Assembly: GCA_951799425.1 (NCBI GenBank)
Contig: OX637403.1
Coordinates: 23,898,811 to 23,962,810, forward strand
Reading direction: 5' to 3'
DNA: 64,000 nt
Source: Ilex aquifolium
Taxonomy: Eukaryota; Streptophyta; Magnoliopsida; Aquifoliales; Aquifoliaceae
Each line of letters starts with the position of its first letter. The first letter of the stretch is position 1. The position numbers and the translations under genes are program-made. This document shows, piece by piece, positions 1 to 12,699 of the stretch. The notes below the pieces were generated by a model that saw only the letters and a list, made by a program, of their open reading frames with translations, searched no databases and had not been told where the DNA came from.

Positions 1-1496
1 TTTTTACCAAATGGTCATATTAAAGTCAACCGCTAATGACACTTGATCATACACATATAGAGATATAACAGATAAATTATATTTCTAATTGAGAGTCGAT
101 TTGAACAATAGATTTGTCTCAAGTTGTTTCTCATCGATCTTAGAAAATTGACATTGACTTGTATTTATATTTTATATCAAAATCGCAAAGGTATTAAATA
201 AGAATTCAAGAAGTAAGCATAATAATACCTCTAGAATTCAATTGAAACAAGTCAATCATCAATCTTAGAGAATTAGAGTTCAATTGTAGGCCAATTACAA
301 ACAATTTAAATTTTGAATTATGAGCACAACTTATTATATCTAAAAAAATAGGAAAATAATTTGAGGTTGGGCACTGGCCCCTACATACATCCGCCAGTGC
401 TGGTTGCATTGGTCTCAGAGGATGGTGAAATTATTTGCAAAATAAGTGAAATTATGCATAGCTTTGTAATGTTTGACTTTATGGCAGTCCAAAAGACAGC
501 CATATTTCGAAAATATTAATGTCTTATCAACAATATCATTCCAAGTGCTTGTAAGAAGCATTAATATCAAGACTTTCTTATAGCATTCCTGATTTACTTT
601 CTTGACACAAATGGCTCAAAAGTTATTTTTTTATTGGGACTAAAATGATACATAAAGATGAGGAAATGTGCTCAGCTTGCTGCTTCAACACTTTTTGTTT
701 CTATTAAGTCAGTTGGGATATCTATGTTCAATCAATTTTTCTAAGGGTCATTACCTTGTATGGTCTCTGTTAGCTAGATACTCTCTTTTTTTTTGGGGGT
801 TGGGGTGTTGGGAGAGGTGGACTATGCAGAGACTTGATCTTTTGCCAGATTCAGACCCGTGATCTCATTGTTGTCAGCCCAACAATTTTACCACTGCATC
901 AGATATATCCACTGTTGTATATAAATGCTGTATGGCTCAGAGGTCCATCTAATCTAACAGAAGTACTAAATGAATGCATTGTTTGATCAAAATGTTAATC
1001 ATTTCCAGCTCAGTTGCTCTCTTTTGTGTTGTCACCATTATCTAAATAGCATGACCTTGTGTGGCAGATACCTAATAAAACAATGTCCACCTTTTTTTGA
1101 GAGATAATTTGCATGTGAACCATATCTGTGTCTTTCCAAAATTCATACAAGGATCCAAAGTTGGCTCAAAAGGAAGCATAAAGATTTTGTTGACAAGCAA
1201 AATGAGGGATACTATAATGGCTTGCAAATTCCCCTGTTCCTATGGGTTGGTTTATAACATTCGTGAGTGCGGTACTATGGAAAACTTGTAATATTCTTGT
1301 CAACTAGGGCAGGTTGTTAAGAATATTTAACCATTTTTTGGTGGGCATGGAACATTCACTTTCACATTGCAATTTGCTGTCAAACCCTTCTTTCCTCTTG
1401 TGCCCTTGTCCTTATTTTTCTTGTTTTTATTTGGAACAGGTATGCCTCTAATATTTTTATAATTTATAACAACAAATAATTCACCGCAATATGCAG
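1..1496. other. Intergenic or intronic DNA left of the first exon
   Basis: AT-rich sequence without a convincing coding region of its own. Because the exon at 1497 begins straight after a splice-acceptor-like TATGCAG, at least the right part of this stretch is probably an intron of the same gene, whose earlier exons would lie further left or outside the window. A SINE-like remnant sits at about 788-906. Nothing else recognised. Confidence 0.5.
788..906 (-). repeat. tRNA-derived SINE-like remnant
   Basis: Read on the minus strand, a pol III A-box-like stretch (GATGCAGTGGTAAAATTG) is followed after about 30 bases by a B-box-like GGGTCTGAATCTGG, then a body that ends in an A-rich run (the T/G-rich tract at about 788-800 on the plus strand). 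This order is that of plant tRNA-derived SINEs. I found no clear target duplication, so the ends are approximate and the copy may be truncated. Confidence 0.4.
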
Positions 1497-1752
1497 GATG
1501 ATGGAACATGGCCTATTATCACCTGAAAGAGCAAAAAAGGCATTTGAGAAAAAGCAGAAGAAGCAAAAGCAACTTCGGATGGGAACTCCATTCAAATCTC
1601 CTCCTCCACCACCACGAAGTAAACCTGAGAGTTCCAAAAAACAGCTGCCGCAGGTGTCAAAGAATGGCGAAGTTAAAGCCAAGAAAAGAATTCTTGATGA
1701 CAGTGATGACGATGATGATTTTGTATTGAGTCACAAGAGGAGGAAAGGGTAA
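1497..1752 (+). CDS. C-terminal exon of an unrecognised basic/acidic nuclear protein (partial)
   Basis: The frame from 1498 reads 84 residues and then TAA at 1750-1752. It follows a good splice acceptor (TATGCAG ending at 1496), so it is read as the last or next-to-last exon; the ATG at 1498 is probably internal. The peptide has a Lys-rich helix-like stretch (FEKKQKKQKQ), a Pro-rich SPPPPPR segment, an acidic DDSDDDDD run and a C-terminal KRR nuclear-localisation-like cluster. Such tails are common in chromatin and DNA-repair proteins, but I do not recognise the family. The stop overlaps a possible splice donor (GTAAG at 1749). Splicing to the acceptor TTGTTATAG ending at 2100 would replace the last residues and end at a TAG at 2138-2140. 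No upstream exon was identified. Confidence 0.5.
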
Positions 1753-4700
1753 GAAGAAAAAAAACCCTCCTCTCGGAGTTTGTAGGGGTGCAATTTTAGA
1801 GAAATGTTTTATTTAGATTTCTTTTAAATTTGATTGCATCAAGGTAAGTGATAAAAACTATCAAAAGACTGATAGATTGAGACATTCTTTACAATGTCCA
1901 ATTTATGGAAACAATAAAGAAACATAAGTTATAACTTCATGTTCATCTATATTTCAGTTGATAACATAAGGTGCGTTTTGATGTGTGACGACCACACTGG
2001 TATGTATTGCCATATATGCTCTGGAGTAATAAAGTGATTGTATTTTGCATGATATATCAGTGCTCATCATAAAACTGCATCATTGTTTATTTTGTTATAG
2101 GACACAGAACATTGCTGAAGAATTCTTGCTTTTGACATAGATTCTACTGAGTTTTTCTCTAGCTGGTGACTTGTTCATATTCTCCTACTGTAAATTTGGG
2201 CTGGCAAGCGGAAACTGTTGAATCTATTTACTTAACTAAGAAACAAAACCTACCTAGTGAAATGATCCACTTTTTCCTATAAGAGGCTCGTCATTCGCTC
2301 CTCTAAATGTGTGCTGGACTCATTTCGGTAGAGTACTACTAATAGTTCAATAACACTCTTCATCAACTTTTATAGAATAAGTTGATTTGGTCATTCTTAT
2401 GCAGTTCTCTGTTCAGTAATCAATATTTATTAATTTAATAATCTCTAATAGCTAAGGAATTTAGAGGAACCAACTTCATTTACTTGAATAAATTTGCAGT
2501 GCATCTCTCTTGTAGTGTTAATTATTTGAGAAGCAAAATATGGGTGTCTCTGCATGTAGATTCCATGAGAAAATTGCATTGTTTTTAGCAAAATATGTTG
2601 CAAAAAAGTATCTGTATTGAGAGAATTCTATAGAAGAGAGAAAATCAGTTTTGTATTATTGAGAATTATTTTGAATTCAGCCCCCTCCCAACATTATCAG
2701 TAATTAGAGTTTCAACTGTACCAATAAATAGTGCACCAGGTTATGGTCACCCATTTTGGCTGCACTTGTTACCATTTAAAACTAGTAAATTATCCGATTT
2801 AAACCAGACAAGGAATTCCAATTTATCCATGATCTCCAGTTTATTATGCTTTTGATATCCTGTTTTTCGGTCTTTCTGATATGTACCCTGTTTCTTGTGG
2901 GTGGAGCAAACTTTTTTGAGTATTGTTCCGTGTGTCTTTCTGGACGTGCTTTGAGCTTTTTTGTATATCTAATTTCGGATTAATTAGAGAAATTTATTTA
3001 CTTTCTGAGACCAGGAGAAGGCCTATTGAATAGTAAGACCCCATTCCCACCTATGTACCTGACAGTCTCTTCATAAATAGTCCTTACCTGCCTTTAATAC
3101 TCAAGGCCATGGTGGCAAGGTTTGAAGTTGCTGCATTGAAAAAAGGAGGAACATGTAGTATATCATGGCAGTGTTATGGAGCTTTTGTACAAAAGCATGA
3201 ATATCTTGGCAGATGTTGCAGGCACTGGTATGATTCAGACCAGAACTTTTTTAAGTTATGGTTGTTTCAAATTTTGCATGTGAACTGAACAAGAATTAAA
3301 AGGTCCATTTATTGTGATAACCATCACAGGAAATAATATATGATGAGGTCCCACTTTGTTATACTCTGTGCTTATGAATTAATGTGTATACATTGTACTA
3401 GTCACTGTATGGAGATGCATGTGAGACCCAACCCAGGATCAGTTGGACCATGATAGGCTGCAATCCCAACCCGGAATATAACTCAACTCAACAGAGCCTT
3501 ATCCCAGTTATTTAGAGTCGGTAATATGAATTATATATTCTTCCATTCTCTTTATCATGAATCATATTTTATGTTAAATCTTACACTATCGTATCTTTTG
3601 TATATGAATCTTGACCAACAATGCATGGTAAAATGAAACGAAGTGGCAAATAAAGTTTGCGAAAAGTTGGTGGTTGTGACTATCAATGCACTGTTATAAA
3701 ATATCTTCCATATGGTCTTTGGGGCTAATAATCAATAATTATTTGATTATGCAAGTGATATTTCTTCTAATATGTTTTTTTTTTTTTTCATTTTTTCACT
3801 TTGGTTGAGTGTCTACCCAAAACCCATGTTGATAAATGGTCCCTCACTAATTTATGGTTGACATTCTTCGAAAAAAATGGAAAAAAAATATTGACAAGGA
3901 TTTGGATCCATACGAGAGTGAGAACTTCTCGAATGCGTTTTTCTTCCTTCCTTTCCAACAACTAATATTGGATGGTCAATGTGGAATGTGGGAACCATCT
4001 TGATTTGAAAAAGAGGTTGAGATACACCACCCCTTTCTCACTTCTGGAACATCTCAAAGGATTTCCATGGTGGGTATGAGCTCATGCAAGTTTATTTTGG
4101 TTTATTTTTCTGTTTGTGTTGTGGGATTGATAGAAGCCAGTAAGATGGGGGAGATTACTGTTGGTATATATGGCATTCCTATTGCTTCAGGGTAAAAAAT
4201 TTTCCATCAGTTACTTAAAGGTTTTTGACATGATAGTTGATTTGAAGGTTGGAACTTTTGTGATTTTGTTTTCATCTGTTCATTAAATGAACGACCCCAT
4301 ATGGCCATATATGGTAGGAAAGGACTTCATGACCTTATTCAATTTTTGAACTATCAATTTTAATCGATCCAATTGAATTATAACCGCTTCGAATTGTACC
4401 GAAAAATAATTTTATGATACAAAGTGGAAGAATTAGGAAAGCAATTAAGTTTATAGTACCCGGTGGATGAATTGCAAACAAAAATAGGGTAGGTTTTATT
4501 GCCTTTTGGACCCTTCAGTGGTTTTTATTGTTTTTTATCTTTTCAGGGCATTGTCAGTGTTCTCATTTATACATGATCATGAGGGTGTTGGATAGCTGGA
4601 TGCCTACAACCTAACATGAGCTGCATTAATAAATATTGAAATAAATCCTGAGCACAAAGTTGAATAGTTTATACATGATCCTAGTTGTAAACCTTGGCTA

Positions 4701-5637
4701 AGAACAACTTGTTTCATGTATACAGTGAGACGTTTTTAACTCGTAGGGTAGCTAGAATGGCAAGATCTCAGAGATTACCATATCGAGATCTTGAATTTGG
4801 GTTGTGTCCTGTCCCTGTTTGCATGATGCATATGATTTGGACTTGAGACTATTATCTCTGAAGTTTACAGACCATATGCCCAAGAGATATGTGATTAAGA
4901 CAGTTTTAATACCCTCACTCTTTTGAGGTTTTGGGTACATTGGAGGAGCTCCCACATCAGGTGGTGACACCAGATCTGGTGCACTGCTGTTATCACTTAT
5001 AATCATACAGCTGAAAGGACAAACAACACCCAAGCTATTGTACTATATGCTACTGTAATGTTGCAATCAACATACTAATGTACCCATGGAATTTCATGGT
5101 AATGCCACCGGCCCTTGGGCCATGTGACACCAAACTTGATTTAGTGGTTGGCGGAGGTGTAAACCTGCATGTTCTTTTGTTCAAGTCGCACCAGTCGTAT
5201 GAAACCCAAGTTTAATTGATACCAATAATTATTCTTACAGTACGGTCATGATTTTAAAAGGCACGCACAACTTATCAGATTCTCAGTCGAAAGGAAAGAA
5301 TTCCATTGGAAGTCAGCTCATGATGAGGATCTCTGTTGAAAAGCTGTATAATACAGCAACATGAGATCATTAAGATGCACTAAGCCTATTTATAACCCAA
5401 ACACAAAAAATCTCAGTGTTTTGGATTTAAGTTCACTTAATCAAAAATGTGTGGCCATGGATATTTGAGTTCTGGACCAGCCCTATCAATATGGATCATT
5501 TGTGGTGACTGTTATTCACTTATGCTTACAAAATCATGTCCTTCAACAGCTCATTTGGTGAGGTACAATTCAACTTCTTCTGAAGTACACTACATACACA
5601 TGGAAGAAGATAAGATCCATTAGACAACATTTCAAAG
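1753..5637. other. 3' flank and intergenic region
   Basis: The first 300-400 bases are probably the 3' UTR or a terminal intron of the gene ending near 1752 or 2140. The rest is AT-rich with no supported gene. A minus-strand open frame of 93 codons at 4752-5033 has no recognisable domain and is not called. A dispersed-repeat motif lies at about 3440-3530. The right end (5633-5637, CAAAG) is the target duplication of element A. Confidence 0.6.
3440..3530 (+). repeat. Dispersed SINE-like fragment
   Basis: The run AACTCAACAGAGCCTTATCC followed by CAGTTATTTAGAGTCGGTAATATGAAT resembles a motif recurring in many plant genomes (…AACTCAGCCTTATCCCAACTAATTGGGGTCGGCTACATGAATC…), commonly found in Au-like SINE 3' regions. 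Only this piece is recognisable and no target duplication is seen. The family assignment is from memory. Confidence 0.35.
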
Positions 5638-6256
5638 TGATGATGCACAAAATAGACTTATGCAAGATCAACAGTTGAGTGTGTGATAAAGTGTAATTAA
5701 TAGACAATTAATAAAGTAATCAATGACAATAATGTAAATATCGGGTTAACACACAGATATATAGTGGTTCGGTCTGGGTGACCTACTCTACTCAGAGAAA
5801 CGGCAACGGTGGCTGGGGGACCTTTATTGATAAAGTAGTGATCGGGAGAGAGAGCAATGGTTAGCTCCGGGAGAGGTACAATAGTTATGAGAGAGAAAAA
5901 AAACTATGTGTGGGGGTGTGTATAAAGGTGTAGAGAGATCTCAAGAGGTTGTAAAGAGGTGTCCTCTCATGTAGAAAGAGTTTACAATTTATAGGCATGG
6001 AGTCTTGGTTAAGGCGGTGACGTGAGGGTAAAGGTACTAATTCTCCGGGTAGCTTCAAAAAGGTAAGTGCCATAAAAGGTTGTCTTGATCTTCGAGAGTG
6101 AGTATCCCGATAATTACTCCCTACATGCTCTAATTCTTCTTGGACTCTTCGGACCTTGGGTTGGGTCGAATTCATGAACTGGGCTTGACCTGCCTTTTAG
6201 CTGACTTGGGCTTACTTGATTTATTGGGTCTGGCCCAGTTAGATTTGGGCTCATCA
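5638..6256 (-). repeat. Element A 3' LTR
   Basis: 619-bp copy, with respect to element orientation the downstream LTR. Its ends TGATGATG...CATCA form the short inverted repeat typical of LTRs. It aligns along its whole length with 13756-14360, with many transitions and small indels (for example the extra bases around 5915-5945). Confidence 0.93.
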
Positions 6257-6273
6257 TTTGCCCCCCATGCCCC
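6257..6273 (-). other. Element A polypurine tract
   Basis: On the minus strand, GGGGCATGGGGGGCAAA lies directly against the 3' LTR start. A purine-rich tract in this place primes plus-strand DNA synthesis in LTR retrotransposons. It contains two pyrimidines, as expected in a decayed copy. Confidence 0.7.
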
Positions 6274-6718
6274 AAGCCCTAGTGGTGGTAAAAAGGGATT
6301 GCGGGCATGAGTGAGCTTCTTCGTCTAGAAAGCCAAAAGGTTTCTTCTTCCCCACGGTGCTTCTCCAACCTTTGATTTCTTCGTTCCTGGGAGCTCATTT
6401 TCCCCATATCTCTTGCTTTGCTACTAAACACTTACATTGAGCGCAGTAGAGATCCATCCTATCGGCCCAAGCCTCCACTCCATGGACTAAGCCTCAGAAA
6501 ATCTCCCATTAAAAGTCACGCAACATTATTTCGGGTTGGGTCATCATCCGAATCAAACACAACTAGACTCCACAAAAGCCCAACAGATATTGGCATTCCC
6601 TTAACATTGACCTTGATTCTGTCTTGGTTCTATTTGTTGGCAGACACCCACTCTGACAAGGTCATCGTGGGGGAGGCTACTTGAGACATCGAGCGAAGCA
6701 AGGGGATTGCTGAAGATA

Positions 6719-8575
6719 ATGGCTCAAAGGTGACTTCCATATTCAGCTCCATTGACTGCGATGATTATATCGCTCGTATCGTATCTTCGTACCGTATCCC
6801 TCCTGCTGTCATGTGTCGTCGGGCGGAGGAGGATGAGCCAGCGTGTTGTGACTCCTCGGGTGAGATTTTTCTTTATAAGGATGCCTTAGAGGCGGGTTTG
6901 AGGTTCCCGATACCTGGGCCCATATGTCGGGTCCTAGGACATCTGTCATTGGCTCCCGGGAGGTTGGCTCCCAACGGGTGGAGGGTGATACTGGCATTCT
7001 TTTCATTATGGCGGCTGGTTCACAGTGCTGACGTCTCTCCCCCATTCGAGGAGTTTTTGGCCATGTATGTGCATCTGGATAACCCCTTTCCTCATCAAGG
7101 GTGGTGTCGCTTAGCCCTGAGGTCGGGCAAGTTCATCACTGAGCTTCCTTCGAATTGTCATAGCTGGAAGTCTAAGTTCTTATTTGTTGGAGGTGAGTGG
7201 GCCATCGAGGCAGATCGTAACCTAGTGCCTTCAAGGTGGGACACCGTCCCGAGGACCAAGCTAGGTAAGGATTCCGCTTTCATTTTTACTTCTAATCGTC
7301 ACATATATGTTCTCACTGTATGATTGACTTCTATGTAGTTTCACCCACATTATCTGCGGAGCAGGAGAATAGGCTCCAGATAGTTTGTGACCATCATTTC
7401 AAGGAATTCTCGGAGATTATGTCCGCGTCAGGTCGTTCCAAGGTTTCGCATGGGCCGAAGAAGAAAGGTACCTGATCCTTCCAATAGACTCTTGATGGTT
7501 ACGACATCGTGAGTTTTTTTGTCTCACACCAAGTTTGCAGGTACTTCTATTGATAGGGCGCTCGTGGAGGCTGTATACGCTTCTAGGGTGGCGTTTTCCC
7601 CTCCTTCTTTTCAGAGGGCGAGCTCTGATGCCCCCGGTGTTTCTCGGCCGAGGTCTGCCGGCCAGGATAGTCCCCGAGAGGCAGGACTTGGTGATGCCCC
7701 CACTCATTTTCCCTGTTGTGGTACCGCCGCCTTCCAGAGTTCATCCCAGTATGACCGTAAGGATTGAGGCTTCTGTGCGGTCTCCTGCGAGGACCGGGGC
7801 TCTGCCCAGCTGTCCTGCTTCTAACAGTGGTTCGGTGTCCATGCTGCAGGACGTGAATCTGGCCAAGGAGCGACTGTGGGGGTTTGTGACCGCTGCAGAG
7901 ATCCAAGAGGTTGGTTCTCCAAGTCCAAAGGGCATCATCGACACATCGATGGAGGGCTTTTCTTTGGTATGCCCTTTACTCATCTTTGATCTTGTACCTG
8001 GCTTCCTTTTTTCATGTTCTGGATTTTTGATACCTGTAGGTGGCTGCTGCCTTTCTTTGCTTGTTTTCGAGCACGTTGAAGCTTAGAGAGGCGCTTAGAG
8101 GTCAGGAAGCGGAGAGGCAGACACGGAGGGCTGTTGAGGAGCAGCTAGGGCTCGAGAGGCAAGCACAAGAGGCAGTCGAGGCTAGGACACAAGAGAGCTG
8201 CCGCACTTGAGACCGAGCTTCTGGCGTCCAGCGAGAGCGCCGCCCAGCTGGAGGCTGACAGAGAGGTTGCCCGCATGAGAGCAGAGACATAGTTGCGAGC
8301 GTCCCGTGAGAGGGCCGCTAGAGCAGGGGTTGACCTTCGAGCAGCTCTTGAGAGAGCTACCAGGCCAGAGGCTAACTCCATGGAAATGGATAAGAAGAGA
8401 GATGTTGCTGAGAGGGCCATGGCAGGCGCCTATTGATGGCTATGAGGAGCTCAAGGGGAATGTCTCAGGAGTTTTTCCCGCTTATGACTTTTTTAGCTTC
8501 ATCCCCTATGAGGCTCTAGGGACTGATGACGAGGAGACGGGCGATGATGGGAGCGGATTAGGGGGCAGTGAGTGA
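6719..8575 (+). pseudogene. Decayed antisense gene of element A, Transposase_28 (PF04195)-like
   Basis: This lies on the strand opposite to element A gag-pol, between integrase and the 3' LTR. The frame at 6730-7264 carries a block with EAGLRFPIPGPICRVLGHLS and APNGWRVILAFF, which matches my memory of the plant 'putative gypsy-type transposon' domain PF04195. A splice donor (GTAAGG at 7265) follows, then further exon-like pieces near 7341-7433 and 7520-7900. A Glu/Arg/Ala-rich coiled-coil part lies at about 8080-8420, and an acidic C-terminus ends in a stop at 8573-8575. The likely ATG at 6719 is out of frame with the domain and the coiled coil is broken by stops. The counterpart in element B is intact. 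Its function is not known to me. Confidence 0.7.
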
Positions 8576-8819
8576 CGTCAGAGGCATGGTATCTTTGTAT
8601 TTGTGTTTTTGTTGCTAGACCATGTTCTATCTTTTATAAATGTTTTATGAACTTCTATGAGATACAACTTTTTTTTAAAAGTCTTGTGAAATTTTTATTT
8701 CATAATCCGAAGTAAATATCAAGGGAAATTGACCAAAACCAAAACAACAATAGATAATCTAAATAGTGACTACTGACTTATTGCCTTGTCCCCATCTACT
8801 GGTAATATTTCTTTAGGTG

Positions 8820-9644
8820 CTCTGCGTTCCATGGATGAGCCAGAATTTTTCCCTCAGAATTCTGAATTCTGTAGGTGCCCGGTCTTACAACTTCCGTGAC
8901 CGTGTAGGGTCCTTCCTAGTTAGGTCCTAGTTTCCCTTCCTGGGAGTCTTTGGTAGACAGGATGACCTTTTTTAGGACTAGGCCCTCAGGCAAGAAGGAG
9001 CGAGGCTTCACCCTCGAGTTGTAATACTTGGTCATGAGACGCTTGTACTCTACATTCCTGAACATGGCTATCTCCTTCTCCTCCTCTACCAAGTCGAGGT
9101 TGATGCAGAGACTTTCTTCATTACTGGTAGGGTCATGGTGTTGGACCCTAAGGGAGTGTACCCCAATCTCAACGGGTATGACCGCCTCTGTCCCGTAGGC
9201 TAGGGAAAAAGGGGTCTCGCCCGTGGAGCTTCTTAGTGTCGTCTGGTAAGCCCATAGCACTCCCGGGAGTTCATCTACCCATCGTCCTTTCGCACTCTCC
9301 AATTTGGTTTTCAAATTACGGAGGATGGTCCTGACGGTGACCTTCGCCTGCCCGTTCGCCTATGGATGGGCCGGGCTGGAATGAGGTTGCTTGATCGGCA
9401 GGTTGGCACAAAAGTTCTTAAGGAGTTTGTTGTCAAACTGCTTGACATTGTCACTCACAATGGGATGAGGTACTCCGAAGCGGCAAACTATACTCCTCCA
9501 TATGAAGTCTTTCACCTTATGGTCTGTTATCCTAGCTAAGGCCTCGGCTTCTGCCCATGTAGTAAAGTAGTCAATGACTATCACTACGAACTTGCACTGG
9601 CCTCGACTCATGGGTAGGGGACCTAGGATGTTGGTCCCCCACAT
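8820..9644 (-). pseudogene. Element A integrase remnant
   Basis: The minus-strand frame from 9644 reads a retroviral-type integrase core with PLPMSRGQCKFVVIVIDYFT and FGVPHPIVSDN (second catalytic Asp region). A stop at about 9360 lies where the NGQAE glutamate motif would begin. The frame continues at 9314-8916 with the conserved WVDELPGVLWAYQTTLRSST and GTEAVIPVEIG segments seen in gypsy integrase C-terminal regions. Another stop follows before a final piece that would end with LKKYYQ near 8808. Enzyme activity is lost. Confidence 0.88.
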
Positions 9645-11193
9645 GGAGAAGGGTCACGGGCTCTGAATGGTGATGAGCTCTTCAGGTGGCTGTTAGGGTA
9701 CAATTGTGAAGCGTTGGCACTTGTCGCACTTCCTGACGAACTCACGGGCATCTCTGATCAGGCTAGGCCAGTAGTAGTCTTGCCTTACTACTTTGTGGGC
9801 TAGTGCACGCCCTCCCTAGTGATTTTCACATATCCCCTCGTGGATCTCCCTCATGGCATAATTGGCTTCCTCGGGGGTAAGACAGCGGAGAAGTGGCAAT
9901 GAGTAACTCTTTTTGTAAAGTGTGTCGCATAAGATGATATACCTGGACGCTCTCATCCTCAACTTTTTAGCTTCCATTGAGTTGTCTGGGAGAGCGCCTC
10001 CTCTAGGTAGGCTCGGATGGGTGTCATCCAGTTAGCTTTAGAGGATGTACAATTAACATCGTCCTCCTCTGCCTTGAAGGTGTTTGGCTCGAACTAGTGG
10101 CATGTCAGTACCGGGCCCATGAGTATGTTGGCAGACGCGAATTTGGCGAGGGCGTCTGCCATTACGTTCTCCTCTCAAGGCACATGGTGGACATGAAAGT
10201 AGGTAAACCTTTTTAACAAAGCCTAGACCACTGACAGGTATTCTTGCATTCTTTACTCCTTTGCTTCAAAGTCTCCTTTTACCTGGTTGACTATCAGTTA
10301 TGAGTCACTGTAGGCTATCAGGCAGAGGGCCTCCATCTCCAATGCGAGCTTCAAGCCTGATATGAGGGCCTCATATTCAGCTTAGTTGTTCGATGTTGCA
10401 AAGTGGAAGGAGACGGCGTACTTGAGTGGAGTGTCATGGGGGCTAATCAACACTAGTCCTGCGCCGCCGCCGTCGCTGGTGGAGGACCCATCCACGTATA
10501 GCCTCCAACATGGTACAGTAGATAGTAGCGAGGACGCGGAGGGCTCTGGTGGAGTAGGCACAAGGGAGTCGGGTGCCTCTAGTCTCGGAGTGTGGTCTCT
10601 CGGGGCCTGTGGAGCTGTCTCCGAGACGTCAGGCCTTCTCGAAATAGTGTATGCTTGTGCTTTGATGGCCGCCCTCGGTTGGTACTGCACATCGAACTCA
10701 CTTAACTCGACAGCCAACTTGGGTAGTCGGTCGGACACATCAGGCATTCCCAAAATTCTCTTGAGTGGTTGGTCTGTAACAACCACGATGGTATGGCTCT
10801 GAAAGTAGTGGCGTAGACGCCTGGAGGCGGTGACAATTGCGAGAGCCAACTTTTCAAGCTCCGAGTACCTTACCTCTGCCCCTCGGTATGCACTGCTTAC
10901 ATAGTACACAGGCTTCTAGATGCCTCCATCCTCCCGGACAAGGACAGAGCTTACGACAGAGAGTGAAGAGGAGAGGTAGAGATACAAGGTCTCTCCCGGT
11001 ACAGCATGGGAGAGCAAATGTGGTGTGACGAAGTAGGCCTTCAGCTTCTGGAAGGCCTCCTCTGTATCTGGTCCCCACTGGAAAGACTTGTAGAGAATTT
11101 TGAAGAAAGGTAGGCACTTGTCTACTGACTTTGAGACAAACTTGTTTAGGGATGCTATCCTCCCGTTAAGGCGCTGGACCTCCTTCACTGAGG
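9645..11193 (-). pseudogene. Element A RNase H remnants
   Basis: Two RNase H-like blocks are visible on the minus strand. The first (about 10909-10620) belongs to the RT-linked RNase H, with YRGAEVRYSELEKLALAIV and VVTDQPLKRIL. The second (about 10500-10150) starts with LYVDGSSTSDGGGAGLVL and continues past a stop into EYEALISGLKLA. The second block is the archaeal-type RNase H found as an extra domain in Tat elements. Frequent in-frame TAG/TAA replace Gln or Trp codons. From about 10100 to 9645 only a poorly preserved linker and zinc-finger region of integrase remains. Confidence 0.8.
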
Positions 11194-12380
11194 CTAGGGA
11201 CTTCCTGAACTGACATCAAATGCGCACTTTTCAAGATTCAGCTTCATCCTGTAAGCTCTCAGTATATCAAAGGTCTCATGGAGGTGCGTCACATGGTCTA
11301 CTGCAACCATACTCTTTACCAACATATCATCTACGTAGACCTCCATGGTCTTCTCGATCTGAACCTCGAACATCTTGTTCACAAGGCGCTGATATGTAGC
11401 TCCGGCGTTCTTGAGTCTAAAAGGCATCACCCTATAGTTGTAGGTGCCCTTCGAGGTGATGAATGGAGTTTTCTTCTGGTCTGGAAGGAACATGTTAATC
11501 TAGTTGTACCCGGAGTAAGCATCTAGAAAACTCAGGGCTTGTGTCCCGCGGTGGCGTCAATAAGGAGATCGATACGTGGGAGAGGATAACTGTCTTTGGG
11601 ACTGGCTTTGTTGAGCTTCGTGAAGTCCATGCAGAGGCGCCACTTCCCATTGACCTTTGTAACCATCACTACATTGGATAGCCAGTCTAGGTAGGCTACC
11701 TCCCTCACTGACCCATTTTTCAGTAGCTTCTCCACTTCCTTTTACATAGCTTGGCCTCTCTCAGTACTTACATTCCTCAGCTTCTGGCGGACGGATTTGT
11801 ACCTAGGATCGACTTTTAGTCGGTGGGAGGCCACTTCGGGGTCGATGCCCTCCAGGTCTTCGTGGGACCAGGCGAAGACATCCGTGTTCCGCCTAAGGAA
11901 GTCTATCAGGTCGGATGCTTGCTCCTGGGAAAGTGAGGAGCCTATATAGACTCTCCTCTCTGGAAGGCTTTCATCCACTGCTACTAGCCGAAGTTCTTCT
12001 ACTGGTTCCCCTCTCTCCAAGGTATTGTCATCACTTGGGTCAAGTACTTCAACTTGGAGAGTCTTGTGTGGCCTTTTGGCCCTCATAGAGGCCACATAGC
12101 ATTCCCGGGCAAAGACTTGGTCTCCTCTAATCTTTCCAATCCCACTGGTGGTTGGAAAACAGAGGAGAAGGTGGTAGGTGGATGACACTGCCCTTAAGGT
12201 GTTGAGGGCAGGGAGTCCAAGAATAATATGGTAGGCAGAAGTACAGTCAAGTACAATAAAATTTACCATGATGGTGGAACTCCTCGGTGTTGTTCCTACT
12301 ATGACTGGCAAGGTGATGGAACCCAATGGATAAACCCTTTCCCCCCAAAAGCCAACAAGGGGAGTCCTGACAGGTTGCAA
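11194..12380 (-). pseudogene. Element A protease and reverse transcriptase remnant
   Basis: Minus-strand frame 12380-11742 covers the end of the aspartic protease (LPVIVGTTPRSST, IILGLPALNTL) and runs without a stop through the protease-RT linker into VFAWSHEDLEGIDPEV, an RT N-terminal motif. A stop near 11742 follows, then WRLCMDFTKLNKASPKDSYP (11735-11532) and YNYRVMPFRLKNAGATYQRL with the catalytic YVDDMLVKS (11493-11194). The continuous protease-to-RT frame contrasts with element B, where a UAG lies in this linker. Confidence 0.88.
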
Positions 12381-12699
12381 TCTATCCCTGCCCAGATGGA
12401 GGCTGTCAAATGCTAGTGTAAATAGATATAGGCTGAGCTGCTGCTGTCGACCAGTATTCTCTTAACCTGGTAATTGGCTACCATCAAGGTTAAGACTAAA
12501 GGATCATCATGAAGGACTTGGATCCCCTCGAGGTCCTTGTTCAAGAAGATGATGACTTCTTTTTCCTCGTGTCGGGGTGTCTTCGTCGGGCGAGAGTCAT
12601 GTGACTCTGCCTGTCTGACTTTTTCGGGTGTGTGCTTTCCTGGCAGAGTTGGAGTAACCTCCTCCTCCTAACCCTCCAGAGATAGTTTGGATCTCTCTG

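Noticed and set aside
4752..5033. 93-codon minus-strand frame (YPKPQKSEG)
   Set aside because: No recognisable domain, no neighbouring exon, and stops all around; not enough to call a gene.
7417..8420. Minus-strand frames in element A between integrase and LTR
   Set aside because: Opposite-strand shadows of the decayed antisense gene; no gag-pol motif.
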